Positions 1-8,970 of a stretch of 64,000 nucleotides of DNA are shown one piece after another. The translations under genes were made by a program, and so were the position numbers. Below the pieces are notes generated by a model. That model did not search any database, had not been told where the DNA came from, and saw only the letters and a list, made by a program, of their open reading frames with translations. Source of the stretch: Lineus longissimus (lineage: Eukaryota; Nemertea; Pilidiophora; Heteronemertea; Lineidae); contig NC_088315.1 of assembly GCF_910592395.1 (NCBI RefSeq), positions 17,097,808 to 17,161,807 of the forward strand, written 5' to 3'. How positions within the stretch are numbered: the first letter of the stretch is position 1; each line of letters starts with the position of its first letter.

Positions 1-64
1 AGTGTAAATGATTTATCAGCACTTTGAAATATCACAACATGAACCAAAATATTGGATAAAAAAC

Positions 65-671
65 ATGAGGATGTCTTCAAACACCAATAGCGTCCACAAC
101 ACGGACATTTATCAAAGAAAGTCACTTACTCTGGTGGACCAACTACTAGAATTCGCTCAAAGCTACGTCACGATTATCATCGTTTTTCTAGGACTTTTCG
201 GTAACGGACTCTCTCTCACTGTGTTCGTACGCTGTAGGAAGAGGCGAGATGCCAGCGTACAGTATTTAAGCTGCTTGGCTATCTCGGATTCGGCATATTT
301 ATTGGGGAATATGATCTTAGTGTGGCCCCAGCAAGGACTGCAATTCATTGTTAACTACACGCCAGTTGACATCATGAGAATCTCCACGTTCTCCTGCAAA
401 TTGTCTAATTACCTCCTCTTGATAGCTGGATGCATGTCTTCATGGCTTATTGCGGCCTACTCGATAGAGCGTGTAATACTTGTTTGGTGTCCATTAAAAA
501 GAGTCCACATCACATCACGTAAACATGTAACTGTCATCGCAGTACTGTTCGTCACATCAGTCATTACAAGTCTCCATCGGCCAATATTAATTTCACTAAA
601 TATTAATTTCGATTACGGCATGAAAATATGTAACTATATAGGTGGCGCCACAATGCAATTGGTTCTGAAAA
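65..671 (+). pseudogene. Class A GPCR (outer left copy), 5' part, split by a LINE
   Basis: Intronless seven-transmembrane receptor of the rhodopsin class, closest in style to invertebrate peptide receptors of the FMRFamide/TRH-receptor kind (ligand unknown). This part carries the N-terminus and TM1 to about TM4, with a GNGLS motif in TM1, LAISD in TM2, and SIERV in place of the usual DRY at the end of TM3. The start is set at the ATG at 65, which matches the intact paralogue at 60,455-61,456; an upstream in-frame ATG at 8 exists only because of a one-base indel. The frame runs into LINE sequence at 672 and meets a stop a few codons later. The rest of the receptor resumes at 5,259 in the expected codon, so the gene was intact before the LINE landed. 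Confidence 0.9.
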
Positions 672-783
672 AATAAGATATGGCGATGGATCAAGTTAGG
701 GGATTGAAGAACGTGTCGTCCTTTTTAAGAAATTAAGTCGTTGATACCCGTCTTCATCACCCTATGTCGCGAACACGAAAAGT

Positions 784-1698
784 ATGGCGTCTAAGGAGCA
801 ACCACCGGTCAAAAGAAATCGTGCTAATACAGCAGGCAAGTCAGTACCAGTGTCTCAAGTTGCTAGTTCGAAACAACGTGGCCAAAATGTTACCGGCGTA
901 CAGGGCCAAGTACATGGTGATAAAGCACAGCAAGGCTCGACGCAGGCTACCAGTACACAAGTGCAGGGTGTGTTTGTGGGCGGAAGGCAATTGTCCCTTC
1001 CTGAGGTAATAGCAGACATGTACACCAAATTGAACAAGCTGGATACAATAGAACGCAGTGTACAGTGGATCGAGAACGAAATCACTACTTTGAAGGCCGA
1101 TGTCAGTTCTACCTCGAAAAAGTGTGACGATATTGGGCGGAAGGTTGATGTATTGGAAGTAGAAAATCGCAAATTGTATGACACGATTGGTTCACTACAG
1201 GAGCAGGTTTTGGATGTTCAATGTCGCTCGATGATGGATAACTTACTTTTCGATGGTGTCCCGGACGGCCAAACCGATACCGAGGACTCAAAGGAAGTGC
1301 TGCTTAAAATTATCGAAGAAAGGCTTGAAATACCGAGAAACGAAATTGATATACAAAGGGCTCATCGAATAGGGAGACCAAGGAAACCTTCTGAGCGACC
1401 GAGAGCAATAGTGGCAAAGTTGGTGAACCGTGATGACCGAAGGAGGATACAGCGTGCAGCGCCTAAGTTAAAGGGCACAAACATATATATCAACGAGCAA
1501 TACCCTAGATTGATCGAAGAGAGGAGAAAGAAACTAAGACCATTCGTGAAGAAAGCAAAGAATATGGGGAAAAAGGCTTGGATTAATCGTGACAAACTGT
1601 ATATTGACGGCAAACCGTGCGAGGACCCACAACACGTGTTGGAAGGGAGGCCCATTCGTGACTATGGACGTGAACAGACTACTGTCATGGAACATTAG
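784..1698 (+). CDS. LINE ORF1, L1ORF1p-like RNA-binding protein
   Basis: Predicted 304-residue nucleic-acid chaperone of the LINE ribonucleoprotein. The N-terminal ~75 residues are basic and low-complexity. Residues ~85-150 form a heptad-rich coiled coil, as in the L1ORF1p trimer stalk. Residues ~155-230 resemble the RRM-like domain (ending with an R-A-H-R-I-G motif), and a basic C-terminal domain follows. Ends in TAG at 1,696-1,698. The next frame (ORF2) is in the same register with only 12 bases between, so ORF1 and ORF2 are one long frame broken by a single TAG. The ATG at 784 is chosen because it opens the frame that shows the domain pattern. Confidence 0.85.
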   Translation: MASKEQPPVKRNRANTAGKSVPVSQVASSKQRGQNVTGVQGQVHGDKAQQGSTQATSTQVQGVFVGGRQLSLPEVIADMYTKLNKLDTIERSVQWIENEITTLKADVSSTSKKCDDIGRKVDVLEVENRKLYDTIGSLQEQVLDVQCRSMMDNLLFDGVPDGQTDTEDSKEVLLKIIEERLEIPRNEIDIQRAHRIGRPRKPSERPRAIVAKLVNRDDRRRIQRAAPKLKGTNIYINEQYPRLIEERRKKLRPFVKKAKNMGKKAWINRDKLYIDGKPCEDPQHVLEGRPIRDYGREQTTVMEH

Positions 1699-1710
1699 GG
1701 AGACGCTGAG

Positions 1711-4700
1711 GTGCATGATATAGCACCAGTACAGCGGGAACGTGACTTTTTTAAACTGTTAAATCTTATTGTATGTGGATTAAAATCGAAACTTATCGCT
1801 GAGGATTTTGAGGAGTATGTAAGTGACTTTCAATTTTTGTTTATTACCGAGACTAAGCTTAATGATGTTGATGAAATTTCGGTACCAGGTTTTAAAATGT
1901 TTGCAAAAAATAGACAAGTGTGTTCGGCTCACCCATCTGGGGGAATTGCTCTTTTTGTGAAAAATGAGTTAACAGAATTTTGTGAAGCTGTGAATAGTGA
2001 ACATCAACATATTCTGTGGTGTAAAATTGATAAAAAGTGTCTATCCCTAGATAAAGATCTATTATGTGATGTCGTATATATTCCGCCGGAAAACTCGAGG
2101 TATTCAAGCATAGATTTATTTGATAAGTTAGAAAGTGACATTGTTGATCTGAACGCCAGGTATGATTGTTATTTTTGCATAGGGGGTGATTTTAATGCCC
2201 ACACGGGCGAAAGCCCGGACTTTGTTTTGGAAACTGATCTGTCACGTGAAGAGTTTGCACTGTCAGATCGTGTGTCACAGGACGTGAAGAGAGTTTGCAA
2301 TTATGGAAATAGGTTACTCGAACTTTGTTCGGGTCTGGGTATCAACATAGTGAATGGTCGTTCTGGTCAAGATGAAGGTGTAGGAAAAACCACCTGCGCT
2401 GATTGTTCAGTCATAGATTATTTTCTCCTCACAACTGATTTATTTAGTTTTGTACAAGATTTTTTTGTCGGCGATTTTAACGGTATGTTTTCTGATAAGC
2501 ATTGCCCTGTAAGTTTGGTTTGTAATTGGTGTGGCGATTATAGGAATGAGCAAAATTTAGCTATAGAAAGTGATGAAGTCGTTCCAAAACCATGGTGTGA
2601 TGAAAAAAAGGATGTCTTTATGCAACATTTAGACAGGAGGGTGATAGACGAAATAACCAAATGGACCCAGGATGTTGGTACTGGTGATTTAACTGTTGAT
2701 CAGATTGACAATGTGCTAGAAAAATATCAGTCAGTACTGATTGGTAGTGCTGTTGAAACATTCGGTGTAAAAGGGAATAATAGGAGACATAGACCTGACA
2801 TTTTAAAAAGGAAACCTTGGTATAATGAAGAGTGCAGATTACAGAAAAGTGCTTTTAATCGTGCCCGGAAGCGTTTTAGAAATGTTAAGTCGCATGCAAA
2901 TAGGACCCAAATGAAAAACAAGAGAAAACAGTACAAGAAGTTACTAAAGACCAGTTTACATAGGTATAATCTGAGTAGAATAGAGGATCTGAAACAGTTG
3001 AAAGACCACGAGTCTCACAAATTTTGGAAGATGTTGAATGTTAGGGGAAATGAACAAGATAGAATACCTGATAATATGCTCGACACTTTACAAAATCATT
3101 TTAAAGAATTAAATGCTGGGAATGTGGCCGACGAAAGTTTCGAGATGACTACTGAGCAGATAAACAGGGGAGATGAAGTGTTGAATAGGCAGATAGAGAG
3201 GGGGGAAATTTTGACCCAAATAAGAAAATTGAAGCGGAGAAAGGCCAGTGGAGTTGACGGTATTACAAACGAACTTATCATTAACACCGGGGAGTATTTA
3301 ATAGATTTTTATTATAATTTGTTTAACAGAATTTTGGACAGTGGATGCATACCGACAAATTGGATTAATGGCATTATAAAACCAATCTATAAGAAAAAGG
3401 GTGATAGAACAAAGGGTGAGAATTACAGAGGTATTACTTTATTAAGCTGTTTAGGTAAATTGTTCACAGCTATTTTAAATAGCAGGTTAGACGAGTATGT
3501 GAATTTACACGAGGTATTAGGTGAAGAACAAACAGGTTTCAGATCAGGTTACTCTACCATGGACAATGTTTTTGTTCTGAAGTGTTTGATTGATTTGTAT
3601 TTGAGTAAGGGCAAACGCTTATATGTGGTATTTATTGATTTCAAACAAGCTTTCGATAAAATATGGAGGTTAGGACTTTGGCGTAAACTTATTGGAAATG
3701 GTATAAACGGTAAAATATTGAATGTCATGGTAAATATGTATGATAAAGCGAAATCGTGTGTTCAGATTAACAATAATAGATCAGATTATTTTCCGTGTTC
3801 CATAGGGGTTAGGCAGGGCGAAAATATGTCGCCACTCTTATTTGCGTTATATCTAAACGATTTTGAAATTTTTTTGAACGACCATGGTTTTAATGGTCCT
3901 TCTGATTTACATATCAATAGCCGATGTGAGTTTTTAGACAACTTGGAGATTTTTTTGAAGCTGGCAATATTATTGTATGCGGACGATATGATTCTTATGG
4001 CAGATGATCCTAACGAGTTACAAAACGCCCTGAACTTATTGCACGATTACTGTGAGGAGTGGCATCTGATCGTAAATATTAAGAAAACCAAGGCAATGAT
4101 TTTTTCTCGGGGAAAGCTTAGAGTAAATATACCGGAATTTAGATATAATGGGGGTAGGGTCGAGTTGGTAGACCATTTCACATACTTAGGCGTAACATTC
4201 TCATATAATGGAAATTTTGCGAGGGCAATAAAAGATAGATATAATAAAGGTATGAAAGCCATGTTTGGTGTACTGAGAGCGTGTAGAAGACTTTCTCTTA
4301 CGGTCGAATTGAGTCTAGACATATTTGACAAAGTAGTCACACCAGTTTTGCTATACGGTAGTGAGGTGTGGGGTAACCAAAACACCGAGTTGCTGGACCG
4401 TGTACAAGTTAAATTTTGCAAATATTTGCTACGATTACCGTTAAGAACTCCTACAGTAATGGTAATGGGAGAACTTGGGCGACACTCTTTGAAGATTCAC
4501 ATAGCCGTGCGAATGTTATCTTTTTGGAACAGACTCAGAATTGGAAAAACAGATAAATGGGCTTATATCTTTTATAACATAACTAGGGAGCATTTAGACA
4601 AGGGTTATTTAAACCAAGGCTGGTGTAAAAGTGTGAAAACTGTTCTAGACGGCTGTGGCCTCACTCAAATTTGGTATACTCCCGAGGTGTTGTCCCTACG

Positions 4701-5169
4701 AGAACTGAAAATTGTAGTTGAACAGATAATGAGAGACCAGTGTGAACAACTATGGAGAAACGAGGTAAATAACGATTTCAGATGTATAATTTATAGAATG
4801 TTTAAACAAAACCTGAATATGGAGCCCTATGTTAAAAAATTACCATTATATCAAACGGTCAGTATTTGTAAATTTCGTACTGGATCTATAAAATTCCCAG
4901 AAACAGTAACCAGAATGTATAGAAATGAAACTGCAGAAAATATTTGTGGTCTTTGTGACCAGGTTTGTGTAAGAGACGAACTTCATTATTTTATTACGTG
5001 TCCGTATTTCCGTCACATGCGAGTAAGGTTGTTTCCAAACTTAAAAGAATTACCTCAGGTTTTTTATCATGAATTTTTCCATCGCATTATGACTAAATGT
5101 TCCCGGGTAAACTTAGACAATATTCATAGTTTTTGTAAAGAATTCATCAGCTTGGTCCACCATATGTAA
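1711..5169 (+). CDS. LINE ORF2: AP-like endonuclease and reverse transcriptase
   Basis: About 1,150 residues. Residues ~1-270 are an exonuclease-endonuclease-phosphatase domain (TETKL near residue 47, GGDFNAH near 158, DKHCP near 264), which nicks target DNA. Residues ~500-850 are a reverse transcriptase with FIDFKQAFD, GVRQGENMSP and the catalytic YADDMI motif. The C-terminus has a CGLC...H...C knuckle. The frame begins right after the ORF1 stop; its first codon is GTG and the first in-frame ATG is about 60 codons in, inside the endonuclease. Expression by TAG readthrough or non-AUG re-initiation is therefore more plausible than normal initiation. Clade assignment was not attempted. Confidence 0.93.
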   Translation: MHDIAPVQRERDFFKLLNLIVCGLKSKLIAEDFEEYVSDFQFLFITETKLNDVDEISVPGFKMFAKNRQVCSAHPSGGIALFVKNELTEFCEAVNSEHQHILWCKIDKKCLSLDKDLLCDVVYIPPENSRYSSIDLFDKLESDIVDLNARYDCYFCIGGDFNAHTGESPDFVLETDLSREEFALSDRVSQDVKRVCNYGNRLLELCSGLGINIVNGRSGQDEGVGKTTCADCSVIDYFLLTTDLFSFVQDFFVGDFNGMFSDKHCPVSLVCNWCGDYRNEQNLAIESDEVVPKPWCDEKKDVFMQHLDRRVIDEITKWTQDVGTGDLTVDQIDNVLEKYQSVLIGSAVETFGVKGNNRRHRPDILKRKPWYNEECRLQKSAFNRARKRFRNVKSHANRTQMKNKRKQYKKLLKTSLHRYNLSRIEDLKQLKDHESHKFWKMLNVRGNEQDRIPDNMLDTLQNHFKELNAGNVADESFEMTTEQINRGDEVLNRQIERGEILTQIRKLKRRKASGVDGITNELIINTGEYLIDFYYNLFNRILDSGCIPTNWINGIIKPIYKKKGDRTKGENYRGITLLSCLGKLFTAILNSRLDEYVNLHEVLGEEQTGFRSGYSTMDNVFVLKCLIDLYLSKGKRLYVVFIDFKQAFDKIWRLGLWRKLIGNGINGKILNVMVNMYDKAKSCVQINNNRSDYFPCSIGVRQGENMSPLLFALYLNDFEIFLNDHGFNGPSDLHINSRCEFLDNLEIFLKLAILLYADDMILMADDPNELQNALNLLHDYCEEWHLIVNIKKTKAMIFSRGKLRVNIPEFRYNGGRVELVDHFTYLGVTFSYNGNFARAIKDRYNKGMKAMFGVLRACRRLSLTVELSLDIFDKVVTPVLLYGSEVWGNQNTELLDRVQVKFCKYLLRLPLRTPTVMVMGELGRHSLKIHIAVRMLSFWNRLRIGKTDKWAYIFYNITREHLDKGYLNQGWCKSVKTVLDGCGLTQIWYTPEVLSLRELKIVVEQIMRDQCEQLWRNEVNNDFRCIIYRMFKQNLNMEPYVKKLPLYQTVSICKFRTGSIKFPETVTRMYRNETAENICGLCDQVCVRDELHYFITCPYFRHMRVRLFPNLKELPQVFYHEFFHRIMTKCSRVNLDNIHSFCKEFISLVHHM

Positions 5170-5223
5170 ATGTTAAATCATGTAACCTCTTATACCCGAA
5201 AGGGTTTTTTGGAGAGAAATAAA

Positions 5224-5258
5224 TTATGTTATGTTATGTTATGTTATGTTATGTTATG
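5224..5258 (+). repeat. (TTATG)7 LINE 3' tail
   Basis: Seven perfect TTATG units directly after the AATAAA-containing 3' UTR and directly before resumed GPCR codons. Short tandem tails of this kind are typical of non-LTR elements without poly(A). Confidence 0.95.
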
Positions 5259-5663
5259 ACACAGGTGGATTGGGGTTTGTATTTCTATATACCATGCCTC
5301 GTCATTATTGTGGCAAACATCGCCATTCTCGTCGGAATTTTCAAAGGTTCGCGAAAACGTTCAACGTCCCAAGCAATGCCATCGCAAAAGGGAACATCCG
5401 ATACGAAGGTTTTGTTGAATCTCTTGGTCGTTTCCACAACATACATCGTTCTAATGACACCAAGTGCTTTTCTTTGGTTACTCTACGTTATTTTGGCAAA
5501 TTCAAACTCGACGCCACAATTTATGAATCTACTGGTAAAAGCTGCGGGATTTGGTAGCGTTATCAGTCTGTGTAATTTCAGTTTAAACTTCATTATTTAT
5601 GGCTTGACACTACCTTTTTACCGGGAAGATATACATCACATGTTCTGTTGCTCCAAAAAATAG
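5259..5663 (+). pseudogene. Class A GPCR (outer left copy), 3' part after LINE
   Basis: Continuation of the receptor split at 671/672. Codons resume at T-Q-V-D-W-G and run through TM5, a basic third intracellular loop (KGSRKRST), TM6, TM7 (with NFIIY in place of the NPxxY motif) and a short C-terminal tail ending CCSKK, then TAG. It is open across its whole length, so the only damage to this gene is the LINE. The sequence after the stop (CTCTAGAGTGACGACGTGAT) matches the mirror position near 63,830 in the right arm. Confidence 0.9.
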
Positions 5664-5784
5664 TTGAAATGAGACTAAAGCATAATATTGTTACGTGACT
5701 GTATTTGTTGTTTCTCTCTAGAGTGACGACGTGATCATTGTTTATTGTTCAGTTTACACAGGTTGCGCGTCAAGGAACGCAGTA

Positions 5785-6475
5785 CTGAATTTAAGCTGCT
5801 TGGCTATCTCGGATTTGGCATATTTTTTGAGGAATATGATCTCAGTTTGGCCCCAGCATGGACTGAAATTCATTGTTGACCATACGCCAGTTGACATCAT
5901 GCGAATCTCCACGTTATCATCACATCACGTAAACGTTTAACTGTCATCGCAGTACTGTTCGTCACATCAGTCATTACAAGTCACCACCGGGCAATTTTAC
6001 TGATTATTTATTTCGATTACGGCATGACAATATGTCACTGTATAGGTGGCGCCACAATGCAATTAGTTCTAACAGAGGTAGATTGGGGTTTGTATTTCTA
6101 TTTACCATGCACGTCATTATTGCGGCAAACATCGCCATTCTCGTCGGAATTTTCAAGGGTTCGCGTAAACGTTCAACGTCCCAAGCAATGCCATCGCATA
6201 AGGGAACATCCGATACGAAGGTTTTGTGGAATCTCTTGGTCGTTTCCACAACATACATCGTACTAATGACACCAAGTGCTTTTCTTTGGTTACTCTACGT
6301 TATTAAGACAAACTCAATATCGACGCCACACTTTATGAATCTACTGGTAAAAGCTGCGGAATTTGTTAGCGTTATCAGTCTGTGTAATTTCAGTTTAAAC
6401 TTCATTATCTATTGCTTGACACTGCCTTTTTACCGGCAAGATATACATCACATGTTCTGTTGCTCCAAAAAATAG
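5785..6475 (+). pseudogene. Class A GPCR pseudogene (inner left copy)
   Basis: Degenerate copy of the receptor intact at 60,455-61,456. It starts abruptly in TM2 (homology from TTAAGCTGCTTGG), lacking the N-terminus and TM1. A second deletion of roughly 110 bases joins the end of the first extracellular region (ISTLS) to the second intracellular loop (TSRK region), causing a stop at about 5,940. The 3' half (about 6,032-6,475, TM5 to CCSKK) is readable in one frame. The 5' truncation joins DNA that in the right arm lies more than 2 kb away, so it is a deletion, apparently at an ATTTAA microhomology. Confidence 0.88.
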
Positions 6476-6637
6476 TTGAAATAGGACTAAAGCAAAATAT
6501 TGTAACGTGACTGAATTTGTTGCTTCTCTCTAGAGTGACAACGTGATAATTGTTTGTTTTTGAGATGATTCACGTGTGTCAAATTGTGAAAATTATGATT
6601 ATTGTGCTCGTGAGAAGGTAATGAACAGCCCAGTCTA

Positions 6638-6723
6638 CAGGGTGGCCCAGAAAACTTTCCCTCGCACAATGCATACACAATAGAATTATATTGTGCAAGG
6701 AAAAGGTTTTCTGGGCCACTCTG
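6638..6723 (+). mobile_element. Mariner-type MITE, near-perfect palindrome (left arm)
   Basis: 86 bp, flanked by TA (6,636-6,637 and 6,724-6,725). It begins CAGGGTGGCCCAGAAAAC, and its end is the near-exact reverse complement. A diverged copy sits at the mirror position 60,209-60,291, so the insertion predates the arm duplication. Confidence 0.8.
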
Positions 6724-7054
6724 TAACATCCACCCTTTCTGTTCGCCTCCGCACTGAAATCAAGGGTCATAACATTGCAGTTACATCTATTAGGGTTATT
6801 GATAGACCACGTAAAAAAGAGCGAAAACCAGTTTGTTTGGAAGCCGATACGAAGTGGAAAAATTCACCACTAATTTGTTCCCGACTACGAAACTTTGTGG
6901 CCGAACCGAACACCAACCTTGGAATCACTGTTCACCTTTTAGACTTCAAATCCACCCCTCATCAAAATCCAGCCATGCATTTTGATGGGAAATTATCAAT
7001 TTTCATGTCCCTTATAAATGATTCTTTGGTAAACGCTGTATCTAATTGAAAATA

Positions 7055-7292
7055 CAGGGTGGATCAATAAAAAGGTACCCTGAAACAAACAGCTTTTATG
7101 TGATACATATTAATGCCATGGATATTTCTTTGCATGTATAATCAAGTAGGAGCTAGACCCTCTCCATTGATGTCTTCATATGTATCACCCATGCGCCCAC
7201 GGATTGAACACCATTGTCTAGAAATTGACATGCATAAATCTAATTTTTCCAACACGTTTGTTTCAGGATTACCTTTTTAGTGATCCACCCTG
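7055..7292 (+). mobile_element. Mariner-type MITE (left arm)
   Basis: 238 bp, flanked by TA dinucleotides. Terminal inverted repeats begin CAGGGTGGATCAATAAAAAG and end as the reverse complement with few mismatches. No transposase is encoded. A copy is present at the mirror position 54,562-54,798. Confidence 0.85.
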
Positions 7293-7299
7293 TATATTT

Positions 7300-8060
7300 T
7301 TTATTATATGAACTGTTTCCAACCAAAGTAACAATCGATTCAAGCAAGGCATTGATCTGTTTCACGTTTTGACGAAGACTCGATATTCAAAGCATTTAAG
7401 ACATTGTAATCATTTCAAAATCGTAATTACAATATATCGCTTTGATGCAATACTTCGACCAAGTCCTCTGATCTCTGAGAGCAATGCGTTACAAGTATAG
7501 CTCTCTGATCGGTTGTCTGCTCTGGCTAACGAAAAGACTTCACTCGATTTACGCTGTACATCAGAATTTACTTTGCTCTGATTTTCTATCACAATGACTG
7601 ATATCCTAAGTGACCCTGACGTACGACGGACACCCGGCGTTTTTAGTGTTTTTTCTGGCCATCTTCAATGAAATAGGGTGAATTCTTCGTGTTCTGCGTG
7701 TTCAACCAGAAAACTGCAAGAAATTACCTTTTATTTGGTAAAGTAGCCCACCAGACAGTTCTTGCTATACAAACGACTTTTACTGCCGGCCTCATTTTGC
7801 TAGTCTTCTTGTTGTTATTTCAATCTGTTATTTGTCATATTCCAATCTAGCCGTGGCCGAAGGATAAAAACAGCCGGAACTGTGCAACGTATTTAAAATG
7901 CACTTTATCGTCATAGTAAGTTTAATGCATCAAGAGGATTTTGGCAATACTATAATATATGGTCATAATTTTTGCTCTTGCCTCCTTGATCAATCATTCA
8001 AAAACCTGATCGAGCAGTTGGGCGTCACCAATAAAAGAGACAAGGACAATGCAACAACTA
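7300..8060. other. Shared non-coding arm sequence
   Basis: No gene recognised. The stretch is present in inverted form at about 53,640-54,550. It has short open frames, none with family features. Confidence 0.6.
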
Positions 8061-8970
8061 ATATGTAAAGAGCAATCTCTAGTGAACTCACACAACTGTT
8101 TGACATGGGGGAGCCCCCAAACCCCCGTCCTTCTGATATATATAGCCAGTACATTGGGGGATGAGTCCCCCAAACCCCCTCCCCGTTCTCTGAAAGTGAC
8201 AGGTTTTAGTCAGTACATTGGGGGGAAGGCCCCCCCAACCCCCCCCCCCCCCATTGGACTCTAAAAATAGAATTCCTTGGAGACGCTGAACAATAAGGCC
8301 CCATAAAGAAATAGTCCCCGCCCCGGTAGCTGTCTCATATTTGCTGAAAGAAGCAGCTCTTTGTGGTGAAATAATAATTGAATGCATGTCATGACACCCA
8401 GGAGCTTTTTCTCATTTCTGAAACAGTTGCATGGTTGGAATGAATTGCCAAATCAGTCCGTCAAATCTCTATCCAAATGGAACTTTAAGACCACTCTATA
8501 ATTGTGCAGTAGTGTTAAAACTGACTTTTTTGAAGTAAAGTACGTAAATCGAGAAGAAGAGGACGTTTGCTTTGGTCTGCAATAAAATGTCACATCTGTC
8601 TCCGCCGACGTTGTCCTGTACATATGTCCTAGCAGACGATTTTTAAAATCATGATATCCCACACCCGCACTACAGTGGCGCCGGTGTGAATAAATCTACT
8701 TGCGTGAATGGTCAATGGCTCATGACGTCATGAAATAATTGCGTCACGAGGAAGGAAACAATGGGAATCATGGTAACTGTGGTTGCGGTGCGTCGTGAAA
8801 GCAGGATCGGCAAGCGCGGCCCGTATGGAATGCAACAAACTGTACCGGAACCGGAACTGTCATGGGTCTGCACAATTTTTTTCAGATTCGATGGACATGA
8901 TGGATATATGAATTTTGTTTACACTTTATATTCATACGTAACCATTACACTCACTACGTTGTGTGAGTCA
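8061..8970. mobile_element. Left-arm-specific 910-bp insertion
   Basis: In the right arm (rc of about 53,620-53,650) the flanks are directly joined as AACTATAAATTAGG. Here AACTA and TAAATTAGG are separated by 910 bp. There is no target duplication and no recognisable terminal repeat. The interior has a C/G-tract region at 8,100-8,260 and no convincing gene. Confidence 0.75.
8100..8262. repeat. Degenerate tandem units with C/G tracts
   Basis: Three degenerate units share CAGTACATTGGGGG followed by CCCCCAAACCCCC, ending in a run of 14 C. Each unit can fold back on itself (G-run against C-run). The stretch lies inside the left-arm-specific insertion. Confidence 0.65.

Larger units (their letters stand above)
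672..5258 (+). mobile_element. Full-length non-LTR retrotransposon (LINE) inserted in a GPCR
   Basis: The element has a short 5' UTR, an ORF1 with coiled coil and L1ORF1-type RNA-binding fold, an ORF2 with endonuclease, reverse transcriptase and C-terminal Cys/His knuckle, a short 3' UTR with AATAAA, and a tail of seven TTATG units. Its edges are defined by comparison with the intact GPCR paralogue: receptor codons for V-L precede it and T-Q follow it, with nothing missing. No clear target-site duplication is visible. Both ORFs are open over their expected length, suggesting a recent insertion. The mirror position in the right arm lies beyond the window, so the insertion cannot be dated by arm comparison here. 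Confidence 0.93.

Noticed and set aside
1109-1655. Antisense ORFs across LINE ORF1 and other coding regions
   Set aside because: Shadows of real frames with no domain features.
8061-8970. Helitron
   Set aside because: Insertion at A|T fits, but neither TC start nor CTRR end with hairpin is present in either orientation.
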